A stretch of DNA of 64,000 nucleotides from contig JAZSEY010000013.1 of NCBI GenBank assembly GCA_045531905.1, forward strand, positions 138,707 through 202,706, read 5' to 3'. Positions 17,618-26,253 of the stretch are shown here, piece by piece. Position numbers and translations under genes: made by a program. The stretch is from RGIG6919 sp045531905. Its GTDB lineage: Bacteria > Bacillota > Clostridia > Lachnospirales > Lachnospiraceae. The notes beneath the pieces are model-generated. The model had not been told where the DNA came from, searched no databases, and saw only the letters and a program-made list of their open reading frames with translations. The first letter of the stretch is position 1. Every line of letters begins with the position of its first letter.

Positions 17618-19420
17618 ATGATAAGGGTAGCAGATTATATTATGAATAGAATAGCGCAAGAAAATGTGGGACATGTATTTTATGTACCAGGTGGACAATG
17701 CGTATATTTGATGGATGCCCTAAGAAGGTGTGAACAGTTGGCAGGAATTTCGGTGCATCACGAACAGGCTGCGGCAATGGCTGCACTATCATATTCTTTG
17801 TATAATGAAAATATGGGAGCTTGTGTTGTTACAACCGGTTGTGCAGGTACGAATACAATGACTGGAGTGCTGCATGCATGGCAGGATAGTATTCCTTGCA
17901 TTTTTGTATCCGGTCAGCAAAATGTGGAACATACGATAGGATATACTGGATTACCATTAAGACAGGTAGGTGTACAAGAAGCAGATATTGTAGCATTGGT
18001 GACACCGATTACCAAGTATGCTGTTATGCTTAAAAATGCAAATGATGTTGCTTATGAATTAGATAAGGCTTTTTATCTTGCACAAGAAGGTCGGAAAGGA
18101 CCAGTATGGTTAGATGTACCACTTAATATCCAAAATGCGATGGTGGATGAAGACAGTTTAAGAAGGTATGTGCCTGATAATAGTACTGCTTTTGAAATGA
18201 GCCAAGAGGATTTAGCATACGTAATATCACGTTTGAATGCTGCTGAACGCCCGGTTATACTTGCCGGGCATGGAGTACGAAGCGCTGATGCAGCAGAGGA
18301 ACTACAAGCATTTGTGGAAATGAATCATATTCCCGTAATATTTACTCGTTTTTCAATGGATTTGTTACCGTATGAGCATCCATTTAATTTTGGTATAGTT
18401 GGTTCTGCAGGTGCATCGAGATATGCGAATTTTATTGTTCAGAATGCAGATTTTGTATTGTGTATAGGTACCCGTTTATCTATAGATACTACAGGTCCGG
18501 CAAGAGAACAATTTGCAAGGGAAGCAATCAAGATTGTAGTTGATATTGATGAAGTAGAACATTCTAAAAAAGGTGTTGCCATCGATAAATTAGTTGTTTC
18601 CGATGCAAAAGATTGCTTAACAAAATTAGGAAAAAGTAATATAAAAATGACCAATGCTTGGTGGATTGAGAAGTGCAATCACTGGAAGACATTGTTTCCA
18701 TCATATCAGTTAGATCACATTCAAGATGATGTAATTAACATTAATTATTTCCTAGATGTATTGTCCTCTTTTGCTCCCGATAATAGTGCTTTTATTTCTG
18801 ATGCAGGGATGACCGGCGTGGCAGTGCCTACAAATAGCAAATTGAAAGCATCAGACAGAATGATTCATTCATTTGCACAGGGAGAGATGGGATATGTGCT
18901 ACCAGCAGCATTGGGGGTTGCCTGTATTTGTAAAGGAACAGTAGTTGCAATTACCGGTGATGGATCGGTGATGATGAATTTGCAGGAATTGCAGACCTTA
19001 GTTAGAAATCAATTCAATGTGAAATTAGTCATTAATAATAATAATGGATATTCTGGTGTGAGACATGGCCAGAAAGCACATTTTAGAGGCAAATCTATTG
19101 GCACAGATGCTTCGAATGGTATTGATTTTCCGGATTTTGGAAAGGTTGCTGCGGCATTTGGAATTGACTATGTACGCATTGAAAAGACTTCAGAGATTGA
19201 TGATAAGTTGAAGCAAGTGTTTGCTGTGAAAGGACCTTGCATTTGTGAGGTTATCACCGATCCGGAGCAATTTGATTTGCATAATGCGTTAGTTATGTAT
19301 GGTAAACGTAAATTTGGATTCCGTCCGATTGAGGATCAGTCTCCGTTTATTGATAGGGAAACATTCTTTGAAGAGATGATCGTGGAGCCGATGGAGACTA
19401 GTTATGGGAAGCCGGTATAG
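17618..19420 (+). CDS. ThDP-dependent enzyme, acetolactate synthase/benzoylformate decarboxylase-like
   Basis: A 600-residue three-domain ThDP enzyme. The N-terminal Pyr domain has the cofactor-activating Glu in SVHHEQAAAMAALSY (about residue 50), the middle domain is AHAS-like (PVILAGHGVRSADAAEEL), and the C-terminal PP domain holds ITGDGSVMMNLQELQTLVRN followed by NNNNGYSG. No small regulatory subunit gene is near and no ilv genes accompany it, so it is not the branched-chain enzyme. In deoxysugar pathways such proteins (for example YerE) add a two-carbon unit from pyruvate to a keto sugar; a similar C2 addition or an IolD-like ring opening is possible here. Confidence 0.8.
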   Translation: MIRVADYIMNRIAQENVGHVFYVPGGQCVYLMDALRRCEQLAGISVHHEQAAAMAALSYSLYNENMGACVVTTGCAGTNTMTGVLHAWQDSIPCIFVSGQQNVEHTIGYTGLPLRQVGVQEADIVALVTPITKYAVMLKNANDVAYELDKAFYLAQEGRKGPVWLDVPLNIQNAMVDEDSLRRYVPDNSTAFEMSQEDLAYVISRLNAAERPVILAGHGVRSADAAEELQAFVEMNHIPVIFTRFSMDLLPYEHPFNFGIVGSAGASRYANFIVQNADFVLCIGTRLSIDTTGPAREQFAREAIKIVVDIDEVEHSKKGVAIDKLVVSDAKDCLTKLGKSNIKMTNAWWIEKCNHWKTLFPSYQLDHIQDDVININYFLDVLSSFAPDNSAFISDAGMTGVAVPTNSKLKASDRMIHSFAQGEMGYVLPAALGVACICKGTVVAITGDGSVMMNLQELQTLVRNQFNVKLVINNNNGYSGVRHGQKAHFRGKSIGTDASNGIDFPDFGKVAAAFGIDYVRIEKTSEIDDKLKQVFAVKGPCICEVITDPEQFDLHNALVMYGKRKFGFRPIEDQSPFIDRETFFEEMIVEPMETSYGKPV

Positions 19421-19434
19421 TGAGGACTTGAGTT

Positions 19435-20388
19435 GTGAGAGATTTATCGATTGTAATGTATCATTACGTACGACCAATTAAAGATAGTGCTTATCCGGAT
19501 TTGAAAGGGTTGGAATTGGAACTCTTTCGCCAACAGATAGATTATTTTGAAAAGGAATTTCATGTTGTCACCATGGAGCAGGTGATAGATGCAGTTTCAG
19601 GAAAAGGGACATTACCTGAAAAAGCCATGCTTTTGACATTTGATGATGGATATATTGACCATTATCAGTATGTGTTTCCGATATTGAAAGAGCATCATAT
19701 GCAGGGCTCGTTCTTTGTGCCATCTGCTCTTGTACATACACCGAGGGTGCTTGATGTAAACAAAATTCATTTTATATTGGTGAGTGCTCCTATTGAGGAA
19801 GTGCTTTTAGCTTTGTATGAGATTTTGAATAGATATCGAAGTCACGGTGTCCAATTGGAATCAAATGAAGTGTTGTTTGAAAAACTGGCACATGCAAATC
19901 GATGGGATACGAAAGAGGTTATTTTTGTAAAGCGTATGTTGCAAAGTTATTTGGACGAAGACATTCGCGGAAAAATTGTGACAGAGCTATTTCATAAGTT
20001 TGTTACGGACTCGGACGAAACATTTTCTAATTCATTGTATATGAATAAAGCGCAGATTATCGAGATGAAACAGGCAGGTATGTATTTTGGCCTGCATGGT
20101 GAAAAGCATTATTGGCTGAATCAGGTGTCTGAAGAAAAAATGAAGCGAGATATTCTGAATGGATTAGAATTTTTCAAAGATGTGATTGATCCGGATTATA
20201 TGGCCATTAACTATCCCTATGGTGGATACAATGAAACAGTGGTGGAATTTGCAAAATCTATTGGCTGTAAGGTTGGTTTTTCTGTAGAGGCAAGACATGT
20301 AGATTTTATAAAAGAGAATCCATTGTTACTGCCTAGATTAGATACCAATGATTTTCCACCGAAAAGTGAACGATGGAGAGAGTTGTAA
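19435..20388 (+). CDS. Polysaccharide deacetylase-like (NodB) protein
   Basis: A 317-residue carbohydrate esterase 4-type protein. MLLTFDDGYIDHY (near residue 61) is motif 1 with the Asp pair, GLHGEKHYWL resembles the metal-binding HxxxH motif 2, and NYPYGGYNETV corresponds to motif 3. No signal peptide is visible, so a cytoplasmic de-N-acetylase acting on a precursor is more likely than a wall enzyme. The start is a GTG at 19435, about 9 bases after GAGG. It is the last gene of the operon; a strong terminator follows 5 bases after the stop. Confidence 0.8.
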   Translation: MRDLSIVMYHYVRPIKDSAYPDLKGLELELFRQQIDYFEKEFHVVTMEQVIDAVSGKGTLPEKAMLLTFDDGYIDHYQYVFPILKEHHMQGSFFVPSALVHTPRVLDVNKIHFILVSAPIEEVLLALYEILNRYRSHGVQLESNEVLFEKLAHANRWDTKEVIFVKRMLQSYLDEDIRGKIVTELFHKFVTDSDETFSNSLYMNKAQIIEMKQAGMYFGLHGEKHYWLNQVSEEKMKRDILNGLEFFKDVIDPDYMAINYPYGGYNETVVEFAKSIGCKVGFSVEARHVDFIKENPLLLPRLDTNDFPPKSERWREL

Positions 20389-20392
20389 AATG

Positions 20393-20434
20393 ATAGAGGA
20401 ATACCTGAGCGTTTCGTTACAGGTATTCCTCTAT
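20393..20434. terminator. Bidirectional terminator of the glycan operon
   Basis: A perfect 15-bp inverted repeat (20393-20407 and 20420-20434, loop of 12) followed by a T-rich tract. The right arm also encodes the last four residues and stop of the glycosyltransferase on the minus strand (EEYL then stop), so the hairpin is partly coding. Confidence 0.85.
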
Positions 20435-21064
20435 AAATTTTAATCGATTTTCATAATAATGTTGTAGTTTCATAAAACCGTCATCGTGTAATACCCATGG
20501 ATGTTCCATGTAAGGTACGACTACATCATATCCTGCATTTCTGAATTCATAACTTTGGGATGCATCATAAAAATCCCACTGCTTAAACAGGTCTTCACGC
20601 CAAGGAATATCATATTGCGTGGCCATCAAAAGTCCATCAATAGCATCGACATTTTGATATGGTATTGTGGCATCATCTAATTTCATACAGACTGTTTCAT
20701 ACACACAGTTGGAGTATATTTGTCCAATGCGATGTCCGTACCACATAATGCCATTTTCCGGCATTTTAGTTACCCCTACCATACCTATCATACCTACTTT
20801 TTCATTAGAAAAGATATCTAACAATTCAAATAGAAATCTGGAATGCAGAATGAATACATCCTGATGTAGATATATTTTATATTTGGCATCGGATGCTTGC
20901 ATACCTTCATTATATCCGGAAGTCATGCTACTGGCTTCTTGAATGGTTAGAATCTCGATGGTATATTCATCGGGAACCTCTAAGCGCTGGATATATGAAA
21001 TTGCTTCCTGTGTCAGTTGTTCGTTGTTTGAACACATAATAAAACAGAATTTTTGATTGTTCAT
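20417..21064 (-). CDS. Glycosyltransferase family 2-like protein (StrF domain)
   Basis: A 215-residue GT-A-like protein. MCSNNEQLTQEAISYIQ at the start, SSMTSGYNEGMQASDAKYKIYLHQDVFI and a late WDFYDASQSYEFRNAGYDVVVP with PWVLHDDG match the StrF-domain glycosyltransferase-like family (PF13712) as I recall it. LHQDVF probably stands in for the DxD motif. It is the second gene of a leftward pair (4-base overlap with the gene upstream) and converges on the glycan operon, so a role in adding or extending the same glycan is reasonable but unproven. Confidence 0.75.
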   Translation of the reverse strand: MNNQKFCFIMCSNNEQLTQEAISYIQRLEVPDEYTIEILTIQEASSMTSGYNEGMQASDAKYKIYLHQDVFILHSRFLFELLDIFSNEKVGMIGMVGVTKMPENGIMWYGHRIGQIYSNCVYETVCMKLDDATIPYQNVDAIDGLLMATQYDIPWREDLFKQWDFYDASQSYEFRNAGYDVVVPYMEHPWVLHDDGFMKLQHYYENRLKFIEEYL

Positions 21065-21729
21065 ATTGATTGCTCCGTCATCATTTTTAAGGTTTCTTCC
21101 ACATCTGGATTGCCAGGGTAGGTTTCGTTGTAGTGTTCCAATAGTAAATATGTGTGTTTTAGCATGCCCATGTCCAAATACTGATTGGCGATATAAAGTA
21201 ACATTTTTTCGGGATTCACGCAGATGAAACTGATGAATAATCGTAGTGCAATTATGGAAACATGATTACATTCGATATAATTGAAAAGTTCTAATTCAGC
21301 TTCTTCGGTATTACCATAATGTTGGACAGTGCTATGTTGCATATCTGAAAATTCTATTTTCCACAGTAAGTGTTTTATATTTTGAAAAAACGCAATTAAT
21401 TCTGATATGGATGTTCCTTTTTCTAAAACGCTGTGAGAGACTTGATAGAGTTTTTCGTATTGGTAAATATTAAGCAACACCAGCATATATGCAATGGGTT
21501 CATCGTCAGAATAGGTGTTTTGTAAATGTGGGTCGCGTAGTAGTTCTATCAGTTTCTTGTAAGCACTGGTAGTTTGTTCACCTAAAAGCGAATTGATGCT
21601 ACTAAGCAGTTGGCGTTCCTCGTGATCATACATTTCATGCCATTGCTTTTCATCTAATGCTTTTTGTTGTGCAAATGCTTCGCTTTGTCTATATATAAAT
21701 TCTTCGTGCGTGATTACATTTGGTTTCAT
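21061..21729 (-). CDS. Helical-repeat (TPR-like) protein, unknown function
   Basis: A 222-residue soluble protein made almost wholly of predicted helices, with TPR-like features in the last 70 residues (ANQYLDMGMLKHTYLLLEHY, then PGNPDVEETLKMM). No catalytic motif is visible. The ATG at 21729 is preferred to an upstream in-frame ATG at 21852 because AAAGGAA lies about 7 bases ahead and the intervening peptide looks non-coding. Its stop overlaps the glycosyltransferase start (ATGA), so the two are translated together. TPR-like partners often accompany glycosyltransferases in flagellar glycan loci. Confidence 0.65.
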   Translation of the reverse strand: MKPNVITHEEFIYRQSEAFAQQKALDEKQWHEMYDHEERQLLSSINSLLGEQTTSAYKKLIELLRDPHLQNTYSDDEPIAYMLVLLNIYQYEKLYQVSHSVLEKGTSISELIAFFQNIKHLLWKIEFSDMQHSTVQHYGNTEEAELELFNYIECNHVSIIALRLFISFICVNPEKMLLYIANQYLDMGMLKHTYLLLEHYNETYPGNPDVEETLKMMTEQSI

Positions 21730-22090
21730 ATAGATTTCCTTTACAATGTTTTGTATAATAATAAAGTAACACAGAGTTGTGGATAAAGTAAAGTTTTCTG
21801 CTGAGATTTTCATTGAAAGATAAGGAGCAAATTGTTGACATGAATCATACAACTATGAAGTCCATCTTTTTTGTCAATATGTTTATCCGTGATGATGTAT
21901 ACTATGGATGAGGCTGCGATGTATTTGTCAATGGACAATTGCCAAATTATAATGTGTTGGATTTGTTGTTGGGAGATATTGGACAAGTATTTGGAATTTG
22001 GAGATATTTATAATCTTGTTTGTTAAGAATTTCAGTGGTTTTTGTTTTTGGAACAGCATATATATTATCAATATGTTTTTCGAGGCAACA
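21730..22090. other. Divergent intergenic region with long leader
   Basis: 361 bases between two divergent genes. The only clear signal is the promoter at 21925-21953 reading rightward, followed by a leader of about 130 bases. A weak leftward match (TTATCC, 17 bases, TATTAT) lies near 21757-21785. No open frame, repeat or RNA gene was recognised. Confidence 0.6.
21925..21953 (+). promoter_or_regulatory. Promoter of the LysM-GH18 gene
   Basis: TTGTCA (21925-21930), 17-base spacer, perfect TATAAT (21948-21953). This is a vegetative sigma-A type site, although the product resembles a spore protein. Confidence 0.65.
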
Positions 22091-23212
22091 ATGATTTACA
22101 TAGTGAATCCCGGTGACACCGTCTTTTCTATTGCCCAGCAATATGGTGTTACCATTGAACAGTTATTATATGACAACCAGATGGATATTTGGCAGAATTT
22201 GGTGGTGGGGCAGACTCTTTGGATTCCGCAACCAGATGATGCGCAAAATACAGAACAAGTGAAAAGATTTTTTGGATATGCTTATCCATTTATACAGACA
22301 GAGCAACTGCGTGATAGTTTACCTCACATGGATGCTCTGTATATTTTTTCGTATGGGTTTACCACGATGGGACAGTTAATTCTCATTGATGATAGCAGGC
22401 TTTTATCTTTTGCGGCAGAGTATAATGTGGAACCAGTTTTGGTGTTGACACCATTTTCAGAAAGCGGTGCCTTTAACAATCAACTGGTAAATGTTTTGGT
22501 AAATGATGAAGGCGTGCAAGCCACGCTCATTGACAATCTACTCCGTGTGGCACAGGAAAAAGGCTATGTGGGCATTGATGTGGATTTTGAATTTGTCCGA
22601 GCAGAAGATAAGGCTGCGTATGTGTCGTTTGTTGAAAGATTAACTACAACCATGAATAACAATGGCATTTATGTGACGGTGGCATTGCCACCAAAGACCT
22701 CTGATGACCAACGTGGACTTTTATACGAGGGGATGGATTATGCTGCACTTGGAGTAGCCGCAAATAATGTGCTGGTCATGACCTATGAGTGGGGATATAC
22801 CTATAGTTCACCACAGGCAGTTGCACCAATACCAAGTGTGCGAAGAGTGCTTGACTATAGCGTATCCAGAATTCCTGCCAGCAAGATTTATATGGGATTG
22901 CCTAATTACGGATACGATTGGCCGCGTCCCTATATAAGAGGAGCGACTATGGCCGTTACCATCGGTAACATTCAGGCCGTTCGTATTGCAGCAGAAAATG
23001 GTGCTCAAATTCAGTTTGATGAAACTGCCAGGTCTCCATTTTTTAACTACACCCGTGAGGGTATTGCTCATGAGGTTTGGTTTGAGGATTTGCGCAGTAT
23101 GCAGGAAAGATTTGATATTATCAATGAATATGGATTTGTAGGTGGCGGATACTGGAATCTGATGCGACCATTTCGTCCGAATTGGTTGCTGCAGGCATCC
23201 TATTTTGCTTAG
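22091..23212 (+). CDS. LysM domain plus GH18 glycosidase (spore-type cortex/peptidoglycan hydrolase)
   Basis: A 373-residue protein with one LysM repeat (residues about 2-46: IVNPGDTVFSIAQQYGV to LWIPQP) joined to a GH18 barrel. The catalytic DxDxE motif is GIDVDFEF (Asp163, Asp165, Glu167), and the barrel ends in GGYWNLMRPFRPNW. The arrangement matches YaaH/SleL-like spore glucosaminidases, which also lack a classical signal peptide, as here. The ATG at 22091 is chosen because LysM begins right after it; the site GAGG is 5 bases away. It suggests a spore-forming host. A bidirectional terminator follows. Confidence 0.85.
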   Translation: MIYIVNPGDTVFSIAQQYGVTIEQLLYDNQMDIWQNLVVGQTLWIPQPDDAQNTEQVKRFFGYAYPFIQTEQLRDSLPHMDALYIFSYGFTTMGQLILIDDSRLLSFAAEYNVEPVLVLTPFSESGAFNNQLVNVLVNDEGVQATLIDNLLRVAQEKGYVGIDVDFEFVRAEDKAAYVSFVERLTTTMNNNGIYVTVALPPKTSDDQRGLLYEGMDYAALGVAANNVLVMTYEWGYTYSSPQAVAPIPSVRRVLDYSVSRIPASKIYMGLPNYGYDWPRPYIRGATMAVTIGNIQAVRIAAENGAQIQFDETARSPFFNYTREGIAHEVWFEDLRSMQERFDIINEYGFVGGGYWNLMRPFRPNWLLQASYFA

Positions 23213-23232
23213 CAATCATTGTGTTATCAATG

Positions 23233-23259
23233 AAAAAAGGCTCGTTATGAGCCTTTTTT
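23233..23259. terminator. Bidirectional terminator
   Basis: Inverted repeat 23233-23243 and 23249-23259 (A6 GGCTC and GAGCC T6) with a 5-base loop. The minus-strand gene ends inside it: its last codons KKGS and stop at 23245-23247 lie in the hairpin. Confidence 0.85.
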
Positions 23260-24291
23260 CATGCCTTTGAGACGAGCAATTTCGTCTTGTAATTGTTGAA
23301 TATATTGATGTTGCTCAGCAAGTTTCTCATTCTGCTCAGCAAGCTTGTCATTCTGCTCAGCAATTGCCTCTTTTTGTTCTTCAAGCAGGCGTTTTTTTTC
23401 ATTAATGTCATCTTGCATCAAATCCACCATGTATTGAACTGTATTTCGATCTAATTCTTGTAATTCTTTTGAGTACATATGCATCACCTTCTCAATATTT
23501 AGGCACATGTTGTATAAATCCTCGTACATCGGCTTGAATTCAGGATAACTTTGAATGAGTTCTATAATCCGTGTAGGAGAGTCTGAACTAAGGAATACCA
23601 ACCATGCTTCCAATTTGTTGCTTATAGGTTTATTGTGCATATATTCTTGAAATATGTCAAGCGGAATAAAATAATATAGTTGTAATAAATCTAATTTCAG
23701 ACCGGTATCAGACGTTTGCTTAAATCGATGGATATATGTATCCGGCATGGTATGAAAGACTTCCGGACTGCGCTCATATAATACAATAGTGTAGGTGTTT
23801 TTTATATTTTTATAAGAAAAATGATTGTTTTGCTCGCTTCTGATCCTTTTATACTGTCGTAATAGTAAAACGGCAGAATAGCAGGCGCCTCGCTGACCAG
23901 GGAACAAATAGCCATGTTTTTGCACTTCCACGTTGGCTATACTGTGATCATCAAATTCTACCGTGATGTCCATGACTAGTAACGATGATTCGTCTGCAAT
24001 GCGTGTAGAATCATTTGGTAATATCTGAAGTATTCTGACATGGCGTTGCAGTATGTGCGATAGCAGATCTTCTAGACGCTCTGGGGCATATTCAGGATTA
24101 AGGATTTCTTTAAAAAATGAATCGTATAACATTTTTATGCCACGTGCACCGGTGACATAATTTAAAAATGTTGATTGTTGAGCCATACTCCAACTGGAGA
24201 ATAAATCATAAAGTTTTTGATTATCTTTAATGATTTTTTTAACATGGTCTCGTTCCTGTAGCATTGGAAAAAATTGTTTTAATTTAGTCAT
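23245..24291 (-). CDS. Rpn/PD-(D/E)XK nuclease family protein with C-terminal coiled coil
   Basis: A 348-residue member of the PDDEXK_2/Rpn family of putative recombination-promoting nucleases. DSFFKEILNPE begins the fold (about residue 43), then MDITVEFDDHSIANVEVQKHG gives the D...ExQ catalytic motif, followed by ACYSAVLLLRQYK. The last 60 residues hold a run of near-identical heptads (KLAEQNEKLAEQ) predicted to coil. Such genes are common, often multicopy, in Lachnospiraceae. It diverges from the DUF815 ATPase gene over a 79-base gap. Confidence 0.8.
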   Translation of the reverse strand: MTKLKQFFPMLQERDHVKKIIKDNQKLYDLFSSWSMAQQSTFLNYVTGARGIKMLYDSFFKEILNPEYAPERLEDLLSHILQRHVRILQILPNDSTRIADESSLLVMDITVEFDDHSIANVEVQKHGYLFPGQRGACYSAVLLLRQYKRIRSEQNNHFSYKNIKNTYTIVLYERSPEVFHTMPDTYIHRFKQTSDTGLKLDLLQLYYFIPLDIFQEYMHNKPISNKLEAWLVFLSSDSPTRIIELIQSYPEFKPMYEDLYNMCLNIEKVMHMYSKELQELDRNTVQYMVDLMQDDINEKKRLLEEQKEAIAEQNDKLAEQNEKLAEQHQYIQQLQDEIARLKGMKKGS

Positions 24292-24370
24292 TTTGATGAG
24301 ACGATTAACAGTTGCAGAAAGCGCAAAAAGGGTAGATAATAGTAAAAAAACAAATGAAGGAAGTTTTAAT

Positions 24371-25675
24371 ATGTATAGAGAAGTATCAAAATTAGTATTA
24401 TTTCATGATTTGGGAGAGGATAGCATTCTCGTTCGTCTGGCAAACATTTATGAGGAATATGAGAATCAAAGCACTCCGATACCAACACTGGTGACCCGCA
24501 TTTATGGGGAAATTAAACGCCTTTTGGATGTGGCAACACAGTATGGATTTAATGATAATCTATGGCACAATTATCTGGCATTTCTCTTGATTACCAATGA
24601 GAATTCATTTAGCTTAACCTGCGAAAAGGTGGGAGCCAATGACGGTACTGTAAATGTATTTGCCAAGAATGATTTTAAGATTTTTAAGAAACTTTTTGAT
24701 TTTGATTTCAATAAGATTGAAAAGGATTTGGAGATTGATTGTTTCAGCACAATTTCAAATTATCATGCTATCGAAAAGAAAGAGCGCATGTACAATAAGA
24801 ATGTCAGTGAAAAGGTACAGGCAATCAGCAAACAGATTGAAACCGCACAAGATGAGAATGAGATATTTGATATTGTAACTGCCTTTTACAAAGCATATGG
24901 TGTTGGTATGTTTGGTCTCAATAAGGCTTTCCGCTTGGGTAAAAATGATGGTCAACTGACATTTACACCAATCAACAATACGGAAAATGTAATGCTTGAC
25001 GATTTGGTGGGTTACGAGATTCAAAAGAAGAAGTTAATAGATAATACGGAAGCATTTGTGCAAGGTAAGAAGGCGAATAATGTTTTGCTTTTTGGCGATA
25101 GCGGTACAGGAAAGTCCACCAGCATTAAGGCGATTATCAATCAGTATTACGATCAGGGCCTTCGCATGATTGAAATATATAAGCATCAGTTTGAGGATTT
25201 ATCCAGCGTGATTTCTCATATAAAGAACCGCAATTACAGATTTATTATTTACATGGATGATTTGTCATTTGAGGAATTTGAGATAGAGTATAAATACTTA
25301 AAGGCAGTTATTGAAGGTGGTTTAGAAATGAAGCCGGATAACGTATTGATTTACGCTACTTCAAATCGTCGACATATTATCAAAGAAACTTGGAAAGATA
25401 GAGATGATGTGGAGCAGAGCAATGGTATGCATCGTTCCGACACCATGCAGGAAAAACTGTCTTTGGTAAATCGTTTTGGTGTAACCATCAGCTTTTCAAA
25501 ACCATCCCAAAAGGAATTCTTTGTGATCGTGAAGGAGTTGGCAAGAAGACATCCGGAAATCACTTTAACAGACGAAGAGTTATGTGCAGAAGCAAATAAA
25601 TGGGAACTGTCCCACGGTGGTATATCCGGAAGAACGGCACAGCAGTTTATTACGTATCTATTAGGACAAATATAA
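24371..25675 (+). CDS. DUF815-family AAA ATPase
   Basis: A 434-residue protein; residues about 185-430 form a DUF815 ATPase with Walker A FGDSGTGKSTSIKAI, Walker B FIIYMDDLSFEEFE and a sensor segment LIYATSNRRHI. The N-terminal 180 residues are helical and have no recognised domain. The ATG at 24371, with GGAAG 8-10 bases ahead, is preferred to earlier in-frame starts that overlap the divergent nuclease gene. The biological role of DUF815 is not known to me. A large nested palindrome begins 5 bases after the stop. Confidence 0.85.
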   Translation: MYREVSKLVLFHDLGEDSILVRLANIYEEYENQSTPIPTLVTRIYGEIKRLLDVATQYGFNDNLWHNYLAFLLITNENSFSLTCEKVGANDGTVNVFAKNDFKIFKKLFDFDFNKIEKDLEIDCFSTISNYHAIEKKERMYNKNVSEKVQAISKQIETAQDENEIFDIVTAFYKAYGVGMFGLNKAFRLGKNDGQLTFTPINNTENVMLDDLVGYEIQKKKLIDNTEAFVQGKKANNVLLFGDSGTGKSTSIKAIINQYYDQGLRMIEIYKHQFEDLSSVISHIKNRNYRFIIYMDDLSFEEFEIEYKYLKAVIEGGLEMKPDNVLIYATSNRRHIIKETWKDRDDVEQSNGMHRSDTMQEKLSLVNRFGVTISFSKPSQKEFFVIVKELARRHPEITLTDEELCAEANKWELSHGGISGRTAQQFITYLLGQI

Positions 25676-25679
25676 ATTT

Positions 25680-25814
25680 AAATAGAGGGTACAGGTGTAT
25701 TCGAGGAACACTCGCGTTTGCCAAAATACGTAGCAGTACATAATGCCTTAAAAGACAAGGCATAAGTACTGACGTATTTTGAGCATCCTCTCATACCACC
25801 TGTACCCTCTATTT
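25680..25814. repeat. Nested palindromic element, copy 1
   Basis: 135 bases. Perfect 18-bp outer stem (25680-25697 with 25797-25814). Inside are a second pair, AAAATACGT (25723-25731) with ACGTATTTT (25772-25780), the short pair AGTAC/GTACT, and an apical ATGCCTT/AAGGCAT (25743-25749, 25757-25763). It lies right behind DUF815 in a convergent gap. The inner motifs recur in copies 2 (26011-26163) and 3 (54571-54687); the outer stem does not. Confidence 0.85.
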
Positions 25815-26010
25815 ATTTTACATCTGTCCCAATAATTAAAAAGAAATAACCTTGTAAATATTGAGTTTCAAGAGAGTTGATGTTCTGCTCAATTTCTATT
25901 AAAAATTATTAGGAATTAAGACACATGCAAACGTATCACAGAATGCTTCTTATTGAATTTGTGTAAGAGATATTTGTGTCATTTTTATTTTCATACCGTA
26001 CACAAAACTG
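25815..26010. other. AT-rich spacer between two palindromic elements
   Basis: 196 bases with no open frame, ribosome site or clear promoter. Parts of the flanks can extend the stem of the next element imperfectly. Nothing else is seen. Confidence 0.5.
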
Positions 26011-26163
26011 GCAAAAGAGGGAATACATGTGTTAGAGGTGAGCCTCAAAATACGTCGGTACTTATTGCGCTGGCACCAAGATTGTGTGACAGCACAATTA
26101 TGTACCGTTACGTATTTTGGGAGCGAGAGCATCTCGCCGAAACACATGTATTCCCTCTTTTGC
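26011..26163. repeat. Nested palindromic element, copy 2
   Basis: 153 bases. Perfect 23-bp outer stem (26011-26033 with 26141-26163). The second stem CAAAATACGT (26046-26055) with ACGTATTTTG (26110-26119) matches copy 1; CGGTAC/GTACCG and an apical ATTGTG/CACAAT (26081-26086, 26093-26098) match copy 3. Two similar open frames on opposite strands here are by-products of the palindrome. It lies 90 bases beyond the shikimate kinase stop. Confidence 0.85.
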
Positions 26164-26253
26164 TCAGGTATGCGTGTGGTATGGTAAAATAACACAAATA
26201 GCCCTGACACAACTTAAATTATGAACATACAGTGATGTGTTTGTCTATATGAC

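Noticed and set aside
23300..23370. Short tandem repeat resembling a CRISPR or minisatellite
   Set aside because: It codes in frame for coiled-coil heptads (KLAEQNEKLAEQ-like) of the nuclease; units are adjacent without spacers.
25950..26210. Two open frames of 79 and 86 codons on opposite strands
   Set aside because: They are mirror products of the palindromic element, lack ribosome sites and encode no recognisable domain.
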